Assembly (NCBI GenBank): GCA_910591455.2
Contig: OU342816.1
Span: 13,830,638-13,894,637 of the forward strand
Length of the DNA: 64,000 nucleotides
Direction of reading: 5' to 3'
Source of the DNA: Pholis gunnellus
Taxonomy: Eukaryota > Chordata > Actinopteri > Perciformes > Pholidae
Made by a program: the position numbers and the translations under genes. The notes below the pieces were generated by a model, which worked only from the letters and a program-made list of their open reading frames with translations, searched no databases and had not been told where the DNA came from. Below are positions 1 to 13,224 of this stretch, piece after piece. Every line of letters starts with the position of its first letter. The first letter of the stretch is position 1.

Positions 1-1318
1 GTTTATTAAGGCAGGAGTCACAGGGCCTGAGTGAAAAGCAGGGAATACCGTGATCACCTAGTTAAACTGTGACAAAGAAAAAAGGAGGGAAATGTGTGAA
101 CTAGCAGAGAAATACTATATATATATATAATAGAATTCTAAACTGGAAGATGTCAGGAATTTAATACCTTTGGTGCACAATCTGGAAACACTGCAACATA
201 AAAGAAGTGTGAACTTTTTATCTGAAATCATCAGTTAAGTATCTCTCCTGTGTCTGCATGTTCCCATGTCCGGGTGTGAAGATACGTTATTGATACAATG
301 ACCGAAAACACAACCAGAACATTGTTAAAACTTTTGTTGATGGGAGTCAGTTCAACTCAGGAAAGAGGCCAAGCTGAGCCAACAGAAACAACAGGGGGCA
401 TGGCTGAGAGTGCAGATGATAGAATATCCAAATGGCTAAACAACAGGAAATGCTTGAAACATGCATTTTCTTTTTTTTTACTGCACTCAGGTGCATTGAT
501 TTACATACTTGTTTATTTTGTTTGATTCCAAAATCCTTTCTTCCATTCTATTAAATCTTCCACATAAAACATAATAAGAGCAGACTTCAAACGGGCAAAT
601 CGGATCAATTAGGGAAATCTCCCAACAACAGCTATTTAGGAGAATAAACTTACCTCAAATACCACAGAACATGTAGTCGTCAAGCCTGTGCTATCTGCCA
701 AATGACACCATACAGAGGTTACCAACTCTTTTCCATTAAGTCATCTGTTTTTCCGCAAATGGGGTGTCAGAGTGAGGATATTATTTGAGGGTAAAGTCAG
801 ATAAAGATGAGGAAAAACCCCCTATGTTCAGATTCTGTCCAGACCCTCAGCAGAGATGACATTGAGATCCAATTAGTTATCATTTATGAGAGCCTGTGCT
901 CAGCTTTCTGGCTGCCTTCATCAGCTGCTTTCATTTTGAGCTACAATAAAGTTGAAATACATTGCTCAAGGCATGCATACTGCATTATGCATGGACAAAC
1001 ATATTCCTAAATAAAGAACAGACAAGGATAAACTGATTTTCACACATTCTGTAAAAAGTCAGAATTCTAATGTATTGAATATAGTTAGTAACCAAATTTG
1101 AAATTGGTTTCTTTAGAAAGTTTGGTCATTATATACCTGAAAGCCAGTTAAAAAAAAAAAAAATGTGTTAGTAATTTTCCTCTTTTGCCGGCCCTCTTCT
1201 TCCTTCAGACCCATCCCTTTCTGCACGGGTCTCCTCACAGCTCTGGATATAGATACAGCAGAAGTGATACTGTAGAGGCAATGACAGCTCTTGGCAGGCA
1301 GCCAAAAGTAGGGAAGTA

Positions 1319-1322
<4 letters not shown>
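1..1322. other. Intronic stretch with no recognised gene
   Basis: A+T-rich sequence with a short (TA)n run near 116-129 and an A14 run at 1150-1163. The short open frames here look like chance. I see no transposon ends or exon. Confidence 0.5.

Positions 1323-1387
<65 letters not shown>
1323..1387. repeat. (TG)n microsatellite, about 32 units
   Basis: Uninterrupted TG dinucleotide run directly visible. It creates long low-complexity open frames on both strands that are not genes. Confidence 0.97.
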
Positions 1388-1389
<2 letters not shown>

Positions 1390-2379
1390 AGAGGTGGTGG
1401 TGGGGGGGATACAATCAGCTGAGGCAGAAATAGGCCAAATGGTGAATGTACGGTTCAAAGGGTTCGCCTGTCCTCTAGTTGCTCTCTGAGAAGGCCTTTT
1501 TTCACCATTAGTCTGTTATCGGGTTATCAGTGAAATTATTTGCCCGACGTAAATTTGATATTTCATTTCATTTATTTACTTATTGTGTATTTTGTGGAGT
1601 GTCAATTGAATCTGAAATGCTGAATTCTGAGTTAAACAATGTATTATATCCACTTAACCAAGCACAAATTGTCTGAGACTTATAAATAGTGCACTTCTGC
1701 TGAATATATTTGGACATTTAGGATTTATTTCTTTAAATTATTCATGCAATGTTAAAACAAACAAAGCTATGTCTGCATACATTTGAAACATTTAGATTCT
1801 GAAAATTACTTTGACCACAAAAAAAAATCTATCAAACATGCAGTTACTTAACAACCAGTTAAGATTCACTCAGTTTAGTGTCATCTCCTAAAGCTCTAAC
1901 ATTGGCAAAGACGAAACTTTAATGACTGTGCCACAGGCAGCACATATGACAAGGGTGAGACACTTTCCACTACTTTTTTTTAGCTCGATCTGGGTTTTGA
2001 TGTTGAAGGAGTCGATTTATTCAAACAAACTGATGGAAACATCATGGATATTACATAGGATGTTATGCAACATTTGAAACGCTTGTGGAAATCTTAAAGT
2101 GGGTGACAGTTTGACAGAAACATCTGTATTGGCACCGCAGTGCTGTTGTCAGGCTGGGTGCACTCATTGTGTCTTTGCACTCTTTGTCTTTCAGTTTAAC
2201 CCACCGAGATGTGTGTTGCATGTTTAGTGGACACCTCATGGAGCAAATGCTCTCTTAGAAACTTCCACTGTATATTTACTTACAATTCCCTTCTAAACCA
2301 GTTAATCAAGCAAACTGGTTTTGTGTCAACACATACTGTAAAGACAGGTAGACGGTGCTATGATATTACCGTTTGTGTC
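1388..2379. other. Intronic stretch with no recognised gene
   Basis: A+T-rich unique-looking sequence with short homopolymer runs. Nothing was recognised up to the target-site duplication at 2380. Confidence 0.45.
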
Positions 2380-2387
2380 ATGCTTAC

Positions 2388-2954
2388 TAGAGATATCCGA
2401 TAACATTTTTTACTTCCTCAAACCGATTCCTATACCTGAACTTGCATATCGGACGACACAAAGTACAAATCCGATACCAGTGCGGTAAAAACAAAGAAAA
2501 GTTAAAACGAGTCACAAATAAAGTTTCTTGCCCAAAACAAAATGTTTCTGAAGCTTGAACGCATCAGAATTTAACTCAATGCAACCTACGTTAACGTTAG
2601 CCGTTATCTCTGTTATTTAGCCAAGCAGTACTGTTATGGCTGCTGACAGCTAACGTTAACTAGCTCTCCTGTCGATTTCAACACGGACTCGTCGTTCACA
2701 GTGTAGCATTATCAGGAAAAAAAATAAAGCACACAAGAATGTTTAACCACAGGTGTGTAGTACTAATTTGCACATGTGCAGAACCGATTGGGGAGCATGT
2801 ACGCATCGGGTAGCGAGTGATACGTGTTGCTGTTCCTGTGTAGCTTAAATGAGCTGGGAAATTATACGACGACGTGATATCGGGTGCATACTCACCGATA
2901 CCCGATCCAGCATTTTATGGTGTAGGCCCATCGGAAGCGTTTTCCGATACTCTA
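2388..2954. mobile_element. Non-autonomous or decayed hAT-type DNA transposon with target-site duplication
   Basis: The left end reads TAGAGATATCCGATAACA; the right end, reverse-complemented, reads TAGAGTATCGGAAAACG, giving imperfect terminal inverted repeats. The flanks are an 8-bp direct duplication with one mismatch: ATGCTTAC at 2380-2387 and ATGCTGAC at 2955-2962. The interior repeats CCGATACC/ATCGG motifs and TAACGTTAGC-like words, typical of a hAT-related fish family. About 567 bp with no transposase frame, so it cannot move by itself. The 8-bp duplication supports hAT over Tc1/mariner (TA) or PiggyBac (TTAA). Confidence 0.8.
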
Positions 2955-2962
2955 ATGCTGAC

Positions 2963-4714
2963 ACACACTAATAAGAACTCCTTTTGTGTGATCATCAAAC
3001 ATTGTGTAGTTGATGTGATGCAGGTAGGGTGCCCCCCTAAAAGGTCTAACTAGGATCACAGAGATGTTCTGTTAACTAGTTCATCCAAAATCCAACTTAA
3101 CTTGCTAACAAGTCTTAAAAACCAACATGAAATGGAATCGTGATAAGAACGTGAATCCAACTAAACAAATATCTTATAATCAATATCATCATTAAATCAA
3201 ACGGTACATGTGTGGTGCAGCCGGAAAGTATACTCTTTCAGAAACTGTCTGCCAGATAGTCAACTAATAGTTGCAAATCAATACCTCTAGCCTCTGGGGG
3301 GGCATCCAAAAAGCCTTTTTACCCCTGGATTGAAGTGCTTTTCCCTCTGACCAGCCATATTAGTATTCCATGGCCACTTGCTTGTTTTCAACAGTTATAA
3401 CACAATATCCATGCTTTGCTTTTATGTCGCACCTCCCAGTGGAATTAGTAGCATAAAAGCAATCCTTGTGTGTCCTGGCTACTTCCAGATGGCTTTGGGA
3501 GTGCTTTTATCTTCTCCCTCTGCCTCACTCGCTCTGTCTCCTTTCACTTTCCCTTGCTTTCTTTCTTCCCCCCCACATGAAAGTGCCGTTGGCAGATCTT
3601 TGCTTAGCCGGGTTCATTCTCTCTTCATCCGAAAATATAAAAGTTTCAAAGAGCATTTCATGAGGGAGCTCTTCCATAAATGGGATTCATAGCTTTCTAA
3701 TCTGCGCTGCGAAATTGATCTAAAAAGTTTCCCAGAGCTATTGGCCAACTTACATAACGCAATAAAAGGTCGTGCCTGAGAGAATATTTAGTTTTATTAC
3801 CATTTGTGTCACAAACAATCCACCCCATTCTGTTTTCCCACTTGGGACCGTAGAACAGAAACTAGATCCTTTGGAGAAAAAAAGCCATTATGACATTTCA
3901 ATCAATTCACAAACATCGTTTAGGATGCTAGAGCAAATGTGGAACGAACTGTCAAAAAGATTGAGTCAAAGTCTTATTTCATTAAATAATATAAGAGTTG
4001 GCAACATAAAGATTATGTTGTACCTGGAAAAGAACATTACATCAATAATTATTCATTTACCTGGTGCAGTTAAGATATACAGGAAAAAGTATTTGAATGG
4101 CCTTTTATTTAACGAGGGAATATCAGAGATAAATACAGCCTTGATTTGAAGCCCAGGGCATCAGCAGACCAATAATCTAACAGAGAAGTGACTGGTTAGG
4201 ACATGAGAACACTGAAGCAACTGTCTATACTCATGTACAACCTGCCTAATTACACACTGTCATGACACAATGAAAGAGCTGTCAAATTTGAATGGCTGAC
4301 TTCCATTCCTGCCGATGTCAGTGCATACCAGGGGCTCATTACAGAAGCTGCGACAAGTGGTAGTGAAAATCTAATAGCCAGCACCGATGTATGACACACT
4401 GTTATATCATTACCGGAACAATGTTTTAGTGTTGGGCATAATGACGGAGAAATCTGAGGCATTTTTTAAACGGGAACCGTGGTTTTACTTTCTTTTTTTT
4501 TTTCTTTTTTTTTTCACGGCTCCTGTCAAACTCCGTCTGTCTCGTAGAATAGGTCTCGCTTAAATTCCAGGTGTGACTCCATGTCCAGCTCGTGAGTAGA
4601 TGATGATAACAATACACGAGGAGGATCGTCAGAGGACGCTCTGATTTGATGTGGCAGGAAGTGTTCAGCAGGCTGACAGCTACAGAGCTTCAGCTGCGCT
4701 CACAGCGGACCGGA
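2963..4714. other. Intronic stretch; one unrecognised 125-codon open frame (3772-4149) probably by chance
   Basis: No known repeat or exon was recognised. The open frame at 3772-4149 on the plus strand matches no family I know, has no clear domain, and lies in A+T-rich DNA. A T-rich tract lies near 4489-4518. Confidence 0.4.
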
Positions 4715-4905
4715 CAGTTTATGAGACACATTGACTTCAGCAACCTAGACACCCTCCTCAACTGTGTAGCCACTATAAAGAGGACTGGATGTCACTCAAC
4801 TTGCTTCAAATAAATTCTGTCAAAACTGAGTTTCTCATAATTGCCCCAAATAATACTACAAATGGCCTCAACCCTGCCTGCATCTCTGTTGGCTATTAAC
4901 CCGTG
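4715..4905 (+). pseudogene. LINE reverse-transcriptase fragment (L2-like), frameshifted
   Basis: Conceptual translation gives DFSNLDTLLNCVATIK in one frame and WMSLNLLQINSVKTEFLII in another, with the shift between about 4780 and 4786. The pattern IK-x-WM-x3-LLQIN-x2-KTE is the conserved reverse-transcriptase segment of L2/Maui-type and related non-LTR retrotransposons (family knowledge). The fragment covers about 60 residues of an enzyme that normally runs to hundreds, so it is a dead remnant. The exact LINE clade is uncertain. Confidence 0.8.
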
Positions 4906-5144
4906 CCAAACGTCCTAGCATCCCGACTGTGGATGCTATAGGGCCCCCTGATGTTAGATTTGCTGAGTCTGAAACTGGTTGCTGTATGCTTTCTGTGTTC
5001 TTCAGTGCGTTGCGTATGTATACATTTTTGAATATTGTTTTTCCTGTATGTGCTTTTTATTGCTTGGAATTCGTGTTTTCTGTACTGATGTTGAGTGATT
5101 ACGTTTGCTTTTGACGCATCACTAATCAATTTAAAATGGGTCTA

Positions 5145-5470
5145 TGGAAGTACGTGTAGGGAGGAGGTCGGGGTGGTGGATGGGTAAAAAAAACAAAACA
5201 GCGCTTTCACTCAAGAGACTGCTGTTCTACTGTCTGGACCAAATACTTTTATTGCCCAGACATAACCAAGAAGCAGTTTTGGTGCCTACACCTAACAAAG
5301 CAGTTATGTATCCGTTTGGTTTCAATTCACAACGATAACCACATGTTTCAAACTGCAACCGTAATCCTGGACAAAATGTTTTCCCTGAAATGTAAGTAAG
5401 TTTAGTTGTATGGGGACGATATTTTGTAGGAGACAGGGTTGTAAAAATGGTGCTATATAAATAAAGTTGT
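5145..5470. repeat. Unclassified interspersed repeat, family B copy 1
   Basis: This block aligns by eye with 30265-30510. Shared words, in the same order, include AAGAGACT, AGACATAACCA, TTTAGTTGTA and TTTTGTAGGAGACAGG. Copy 1 ends with GGTGCTATATAAATAAAGTT, a tail like those at the 3' ends of fish LINEs and their SINE partners, so it may be a retroposon 3' end. No coding potential is seen. Confidence 0.65.
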
Positions 5471-6134
5471 ACTTACATGACACATGATATCAGCACACAA
5501 AAAGTCTGTTTTACTGAAAAAAGCCCTTCACTACCATGTGTGAATTAATCAATGCGGAGGGGAAGCCGCGTTAGGCAGCCTTTTCTTCAACGTTACAATA
5601 AGCAATTTACAATGCAATTACCACTAGACACCCTGACCACATCACAAAACAGTGAAGACACTACTGTTCATAATGGACCATAATGTGAATATTCAGACAC
5701 CGAGATACTCTCTGCTCAGGTTGAAAGAGGAGGGTGGAGCAAAAGTATGCTGGGAATTGTGTGAAGTTAACAAGCACCATGTGCTACTATTGATAAAGGT
5801 GTAACTGGATCCAACCTAACAGGTACAACATAACAAAAACACACACACACCCATGTTTTGGAATTCATAATTTAATTTTCTTTTACATTTATGCTCTTTC
5901 GCAGATCTATCTATATCAACCTCACACTTGATACTATTTGGATATTGAGCCCTGCAGAGTTTAGTTGTAACTATAGAGTTATAGAGGCCAACACTGTCAT
6001 GACCATCGCATCAGAAACGTGTTGGTTGTGTCATTACGGTCCATCAACACACAGACAACAAACACTGCATGTAAAGCAGCTCAGTGTTATTCTGAAAGCT
6101 GTCCCGGATAAATGTAGCACCAGCTAGTTTCTGC

Positions 6135-6136
<2 letters not shown>
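5471..6136. other. Intronic stretch with no recognised gene
   Basis: A short (CA)n run lies at about 5838-5850. I see no exon or transposon end. Confidence 0.45.

Positions 6137-6209
<73 letters not shown>
6137..6209. repeat. (TG)n microsatellite, about 36 units
   Basis: Perfect TG run, the longest in the window. It accounts for the Val-Cys and Thr-His open frames that cross it. Confidence 0.97.
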
Positions 6210-6210
<1 letters not shown>

Positions 6211-6474
6211 ATTGGTTTTAGAGTCAAACTCAAAAGACGCACGCCTGTGCACAAACGCGCACAAGGCAACACAAATCCATACTAGCCACAGGCTCCTCTC
6301 CAATCTATTTTCTGCTCAGCTGGTTTTAAATGAAGTTATTATGACTCATTAAAATGCCCACAAGCTTGTGGAAGTCGGCCAATTACGATTTAAATTTAGC
6401 CTCCTGCTCTCACAACCTTATCTCCCCCCTGTACTACCCACCTCTCATCACAGCCGCTGCTTTTTTTCTTTTGT

Positions 6475-6575
6475 ATTTTGGGGGGGGGGGTGTTTGCAAT
6501 GCATTCAGAAACCCTCTCTTTCTTTCTTTCTTTCTCTCTTACACACGCACGTACGCACGCACACACACACACCTT
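6475..6575. repeat. Compound low-complexity tract
   Basis: An 11-base G run (6480-6490), a TTTC-repeat tract (about 6519-6537) and a CA-rich tract (about 6541-6573) follow each other. A 140-codon frame across this tract is compositional noise. Confidence 0.85.
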
Positions 6576-8728
6576 TACGTGCATGTAAGGCCTAGTTTGA
6601 CACGACAAGCAAGAAGTGCGATACAGAACTTCAATGATCCATGTGAATATCTTTGCAATTACATATCAAAGGCAAACACAGGAAAACAAGAATACAACTC
6701 GAACAGGGCTTATATCAACATGTGCTCTGCAGACACACATAGCAGCACCTCCTCCGAATGTGGCGAATACCACTAATTGCTATACAGAACACGGAGCACA
6801 ACTGGACCGTGCCAGCACCCACTCTCACATGCACGCTTTTTAGTCTTTTATAAAGCTGAACTTTTCCTTGGTAAACTGTGGTTTCCTTTTTATTTTTCTA
6901 AAACTCAACCACACCGTGGAGTATTTGCAGACACATGCCCTTGTTCGTTTTTGCCAATGCATTAAAGGCCAGAATGGTGTCACCGTCACGTGTATACACT
7001 GATTTAAACAGTACAAGTTGTGTAGAGAAGATAAATACTTGTTTTTACTGGCATTTGACTGCACTGTGCTATTCTGGTGTTTCTATTTCTCTGGTAAGTA
7101 AGAGTATATGTCTTAGCAGTGGGAATATGGTTACAATCACCATGATGATTATGTCAGTGCATGGTAATTGCCTAAAACCAAGACTTATTGGACCCAGATT
7201 AGCGATCAGCTCTGTCATTCCGACACCTTGAGACAGTCTGAAGGACCCTTTGCCCAAAAAATAATAATAAAAACACCCCCAGAATACCTGGAGACAGTTC
7301 CATCGGATCCTGCTTTAACCCACCTTTGAGCAATGCTCACTATCCAGCCAGGGAGCGCCACCTAAACACGACCTGATTTACAAACAAATATTTGCAGCCA
7401 AATGCATCTTTTCCCTCCTTTCAAGTTAATGGTGTGTGTGTGTATGGTTTATCCAATGTTTGTGTGTAATTGCGAGTGTGTGTGTTTGATTTGTGTCTAC
7501 ATGTGTGTTTATGAGTGTGTGCGTTCTACAGTATCATTCAAATTTCCAGGAGAGCAAATTAATTGGCAGCCTTTTGCAATAATTGACTTTTACCACAAAC
7601 ACACACTCAGTCACATGCATCAGGCACACACAGCAAGCACTCGCATCTCTTTCTCTCTTTCAGACACGTACACACACACACATGCTGCTCGCTGACAACA
7701 AAGCTGCTGGGAGGAGGGGGGGGGGGATGATGAAGCGAATCCAAAATTCAATCGACTGTGTTCTTGTTTTGAGCAGAAGGCACAAAGTGTACTGTACAGT
7801 GAGAGGCCATAAAACTCTCACTCTCCACCAAAAAAAGAAAAAAAACAAAACAGCCTTTGGTAGACACACAGACGTTTCAGCAATCACCCTCCATCAAAAC
7901 ACTTTGTCTCGCATACAAAAATAAGACTTGGCATCAGAGCGGAATACCAAATCAGGCCCATTAAGGGAGCACAGGGGCACTCGCTACTTAGCAACCAAAA
8001 GGATTTAAAGCTGCAATATCCCTGTAATAAAAGGAATAAGATCAAGTCCTCGTGTTTTTTCTTCTTGTCTGAAAATAGAGAGGGTTGAAAAGTCAACTTT
8101 GAGCTTCTCTGTCTAACTTTTTGATTGACAGGCTTTAGGAGCATCCAATACCGCAGTAATTTGATTATAAACTAATCTGCAGGAGGGGTTTGTTTGACAA
8201 AAGGTGATTACTCGTGGGATTATATTATTAGCAGCATTTGTGCTCGAGGGAAGGTTTCATCTCTTCCACACCTTGTGAGACTTCAGCTTGCACAAATGAT
8301 TCTAAATTGTGTATTTTATTGTCGAGGTTATGCTAAGTATATGACTAAAAGTATATGTGTGAGTGGTTCTATGGATTTTGAGCACTGACCCAAGTAGACT
8401 TGACAACTGCATCGCATTAACTACTTATGCAACACTTTCTCACACACAACTCGTAGAATACGGTGCTTTAAGCTTCAAACCATGGCTCCTTTCACACAGA
8501 GATTCCACCATAAAAAAGGCTAAAGAAGATCCGCCATTACCCCGACTTTGCTTTTTTACACTGAACCAAACAACACCGGCGCAATATCATCCCAGTGTAT
8601 TTTAGACAGAATGGGAGAAAAGGAGGCATGACGAGTAACACAACAGCGTCGGTGCCTCGTGTGTATGTATTTCCACCATGCTGCTCTGCGACTACCTCCG
8701 CTACTAGTTTAAAGGACAGACAACTGTG
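6576..8728. other. Intronic stretch, TG/CA-rich in part, no recognised gene
   Basis: Degenerate TG-rich (about 7430-7540) and CA-rich (about 7595-7682) sequence and a short G run (about 7720). I found no ZBTB16 finger-3 exon on the minus strand and no transposon ends. Confidence 0.45.
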
Positions 8729-8751
8729 CCCCCCCCCCCCCCCCCCCCCCC
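8729..8751. repeat. Homopolymer C23
   Basis: Twenty-three consecutive C directly visible. True length may vary because such runs are often mis-sequenced. Confidence 0.95.
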
Positions 8752-10789
8752 ATTCCGTGCTATGGCCTATTGTGAATTGGGTCGCGATGGTTTCTTATTT
8801 GTGGGTTTGGTAAACACTGCTCGAGTGAGCCTGAATGTGAATATTTCAAAACCCATTAGATTGTTGTTTATCTTGTGCATAGAGAGCCAAAGTCCTTGTT
8901 AGCTGCTGTTCCACTAGCTTGCGTAACGCAATGCAATCGCTTGACAGATGGACGAGCCAGCCAACATTGCCATCCTTAGCTTGAAAATGCCTCGCATACA
9001 TCAGCACCTATGAATGCCATTTAATGGTCAACTATGATTGGTTCTGCTCTGCATTGACAAAACTAGTATTAGTCAGCGAGACATTCTTTGCTGGTAAGTG
9101 ACATATTTCTCAACAGCGCAAATACCCACACAGTCTCTCCCAGGAAAGCAGTCACCGGCATCAGGTAGAACCATGCCAAGTAAAAATGACATATAAGGCA
9201 ACCGGCCATCGAGTCCGAATGTGCCTCCAGACACAGAGCTGTCAGCCAGAGACTCAATCACCCAAAGGGTCATCATTCACACGTACTGTGCGGCCTGGCT
9301 ATTTTTATGTTTTATTCCTTTAGAAACACTGCTTTTCCAAGAAGCCCGCGGCACAGGTACACCGAGTTCTGGCAAAGGAGGTCAGCTGTTCAGAGTAACG
9401 CGTTTCCAATGAAGTCACATTTGCTGAAGACAGCTGCCTAACAAGTCCCCCCCCCCTACACCCCCATCCCCCGTCTCTGAAAAAATATAAGTCTGATGCG
9501 ACAGTATTATAAGTTGACCCCTGCGTTTTGTCACCTCTCACTTGACTGTCCCCGACTTGCCCTCCTCATGTAATATAACCCAGCTGAGATTTGTCCAGCT
9601 GCATAATCCCAGTGGCGTTTGGAACAGTAAATCAACAGGTCAGGGGAAGTATTACAAAAAGTGCAGGGGAAGGGGGAGCTTTAAGTTGCAGTGGGAGTAA
9701 TGTTATGCTACTAAAGCATGAGCTACTGCTGTTTATCCACTCCGTCTGTCATTCTGTGTTAATGTACGGAAACAGCAGAAACATACTGTATGTGTGTGCG
9801 TGAGTTTGCTCGTGCAGGACAGAACATCAGCTGTGGTAAAAAATGTACATGTAAACCGCTTAACACTTTTTCTGAACTATACTTCTTTTCCTACTACTTG
9901 CTTTTAATAGCACCCCCCCCGCCCCTCCCTCCCTGAGTCTCTTGTCTCCCTTCTCACTCATGCATACACACACACAGACACAGACACACACCCACATTTA
10001 GGAATTTGTGGCCTGGAAGGCAGTCAAGTTTCATTAATTTCTGGGTTTGGGTACAGTACAGTGTGTTCCTGGACTCACATCTGCGAGCGATCATAAATGC
10101 TGGAATGCTGGCAGAACATCCAGACCTGCAGGCACAAATATGTCGTCATCACTGTGAGGGAAGAACCGGCGCGACGCCAGAACAGCCGACCAGCCGACAG
10201 CCAAACAGCCAAACAAACGCCACGGAGATGGAAACACAGACAAAGAGCAATTGGAAAGCAGCCCGCCTCGCTGTGCTCATATCCAAATTCTTTGCATTTT
10301 TCCTCATCTAAATGCTCTGGACATTTACGTGGGCATTTTACTCCCACACTCAGACTGGAATCAGATTGGGATGAGATTGGAACAAAGCTTGTAATTTCAC
10401 AGAGCCAAGACGAACATCTGGTCAGGGGACAGAAGGAAAACTAGACTTTTGGCTAAATTTTAGCACATTTACAATAATGTTAGATAATGTGTAACGATCA
10501 AGTCAAATGCACTTAGATGTTACTCAGGTGCACAGATACATACAGTGGTCAGTATTTTTTATGTAAATAATATACTTTCGTCTCTTTACAGTCCATTTAA
10601 TTATTTTGGCATCCATTATTTAACAAAATAAGATTCATGTCATTGATTTTTTTCCCCATTCTCAGGTAGTGAAAGTGCGAGGACTCGAAATGTGGAAGAG
10701 ATAAAATATTGGTTATTGCAGTGTCTTCTTTTCCTACTGGGGCAGCGCTGTCATCGGACATTTTTTATTTCTACAATTAGTGACTTTAA
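8752..10789. other. Intronic stretch with no recognised gene
   Basis: Mixed-composition sequence with short C-rich runs (about 9447-9456, 9914-9921) and a degenerate CA tract near 9968-9993. No exon or named repeat was recognised. Confidence 0.4.
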
Positions 10790-10920
10790 AAAGAAGCTAA
10801 ATTCCAAATTCAGAGGTTATCTATCAATGAGGGATTGCCTCCACACGGCTCTCAACATGGCGACGACTGAGCTGGCTGCTCACGGCTAAAGCTAAACAAC
10901 GGCAACAGTGCCATATCGGC
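10790..10920 (+). repeat. Unclassified interspersed repeat, family A copy 1
   Basis: Contains GGCTCTCAACATGGCGACG, then a GAGCTGGCTGCTCACGGCT-like segment and GGCAACAGTG. The same order of words occurs near 17.7 and 35.1 kb on this strand and near 43.3 and 44.9 kb on the other. No transposase or reverse transcriptase is encoded. Boundaries are approximate. Confidence 0.6.
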
Positions 10921-11464
10921 TGATCCTTTTACACAGACATTTCATTCTCTGCTCACGACGCCATGACTCCACTATATCTTTACAGTAAAAAGTTATTAAC
11001 TGCTATATTAATGCTGCAACATTTGTATTTATCGCCTGAAAGTAATCTATCCCCTCTTTTCTGTTTTAGCATAAAAAAACAAAAAGAGATCAACCAAACG
11101 GGAACATGATGCTTTGCTACCAACAGATGTTCCTAAAAGACGAATTCCCTTCAGGGCTGGTCAGAAACACTATTCTAAACTGCAAACCTCACTCTGGAAA
11201 TACACTGTACTGGCTGACTAATGCAGAAACCAAACACAGGCATACCAAACTGATGAAGCCTGCGTGACACACTGTCAGACTGTGCTAGCATATGACCCGA
11301 AAATCCAGGGGATTATCTTGTTAAATCATGCTTCCATCAATAATTCCCTTGGTTAGCAGTTATATCCCACATAAGGGTCTGGCTGCAGACCTGTCAAAGA
11401 GTAACTGGATTGTTAAACTTTGTTAACATGAATCACAGTTATTCATATAAAGTGCAGTTTACTT

Positions 11465-11706
11465 TAGGATTGGGCTTGACATCTGTTCCGTTAGAACATT
11501 AATACTTGCATGTATTGTTTGCAGAGTATCGACTTGTTTTTTCTATTCAACAAGACTTTTTTAAAAATAACGTAAGACGTATTTCCTGATACAAGTATAC
11601 TTGCTTCAGAATCTAACTACGCAATCAATGCCTAATTCCGGTACTTGACACTTTTTGATTATCAATGAATTAAAAGTTTAAATTGAGAATTAACACCCAG
11701 CACTAC
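11465..11706. mobile_element. Possible decayed hAT-like element
   Basis: The left edge (TAGGATTGGGC) and the reverse-complemented right edge (TAGTGCTGGG) resemble the TAG-GCTGGG ends of a fish hAT group, and the interior has GATACAAG/TACTTG words. No convincing 8-bp duplication was found, so this is tentative. Confidence 0.3.
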
Positions 11707-12041
11707 CTAAGAATGTAAACCAAAGATCACACTATAACATATCAGCTCTGCAGAACACTGTGACAAATCCTCAGATGCTAGTGGAACAGTAACTAGCGAA
11801 ACATTTTTTCTAATGAATTCATCTGAGACACGAAGGAAGAGTGAAGTAAAAGAAGCAGGCAGGTGAATTAAGGCAATCCACAATGCTCCATATTTAATAC
11901 TCTTTTGGTTCCCACATACCAGGCGACACATTACGGAGACCATCGCTCCATTCATATATCATCACAATGTGCCCTTGAGCAACACAATTAGCCCGCGACT
12001 GCTGGTTAAAGAAAGATGGATCTTTTTTTTAATGTAGCTTT

Positions 12042-12063
12042 AAAAAAAAAAAAAAAAAAAAAA
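12042..12063. repeat. Poly-A tract (about 22)
   Basis: Uninterrupted A run. It could be a retroposon tail, but no element body is recognised next to it. Confidence 0.9.
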
Positions 12064-13019
12064 GAAAAAGTGCTCCAGGTCTGACACACATAGTCAGCTA
12101 GCTAATCCAGGAAATCTGTAATATGTCTACATACTGTAAACATAGGATTATTAAAAGGCTCTATAAAAGGCAGTGAGATGAAAAGTTAGTGGTAAAATAG
12201 AGAGCGATACGGTTGTTCAGGGAGACTTATTGGTAATCTTATTACACTGCAGCAGCTCGCTCTGAAAACAAACTGAATCATATCAGTCTGGTCTGGTCTT
12301 GTTTGAGGAGCCTCTAAGCACACAAACATTTGTACACACACACGCAGTGGTTTGTTAACAGATTATTTTGGGTACGGCGATAGAATACAGTTTGACTGAT
12401 ACTATATTAAAACTACACTGTTGTGTAAGTACGTATATCAAACAGATTGTTTTTTTTCAAAGATAACCTAAATTACGTATTCTAAATTCTTTACTTATCT
12501 TTTTTGAATATAACATGAAAGAAAACTTGGAATACACAACTTAACTTAACTGTAGTGTCTTGCAAAAGGTTTTGGACATTTTCTCAAAATGAGTTTTTTC
12601 TCATTCTGTGAGCCAGAAATCTCCACTTCAGTAGCTCACTAAACTTTGTTCATATATGATTCAAAGCATGTTATCAATTAAGTCTTTGACACTATGCTCC
12701 AGACGCATTTTGCTGAGCGCAAAAAAAAGAAAGTATTGAGGTCCAGAACTCAGAGTTTTGAATCCAGAATTACTCTTAATATTCTGGGATTTCATTGTGG
12801 TTTAACTGCTGTTTCAGGACTGGAATCAAGATACAATTTTAGGTGAAACATGGAGTATTTGGATTAATGTCCATCAGCAGTGTAAACGTGCTGCTATCAT
12901 TTGAAGAAAACAACATGTAAGGACCTCAAAATGCACCCCAAAAGGGGCTGAGTCACAGCTCTAACCCCCATCTGCAGGCTTTGGCTCAGCAAACACTGTC
13001 AAACACTAAACGTCAGGTG
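12064..13019. other. Intronic stretch with no recognised gene
   Basis: A+T-rich sequence; no exon, repeat family or inverted ends recognised. Confidence 0.4.
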
Positions 13020-13185
13020 GAGATTAAAAAAACAACAACAGCAACGTGATGAGAGAACCGAGACAGAACGAGACGAGAGGGAAAAAAAGAAATAGCTGGC
13101 ACAAGGTAGACTGTACATACTGTACCCTCAGTGGTGGCAGGCAGCCCAGACTGGCGAAGCGCCAAGTCCTCCGTACAACAAGCAC

Positions 13186-13224
<39 letters not shown>

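Noticed and set aside
6354..6776. 140-codon plus-strand open frame
   Set aside because: It runs through a G run, a TTTC tract and a CA tract; its composition explains it.
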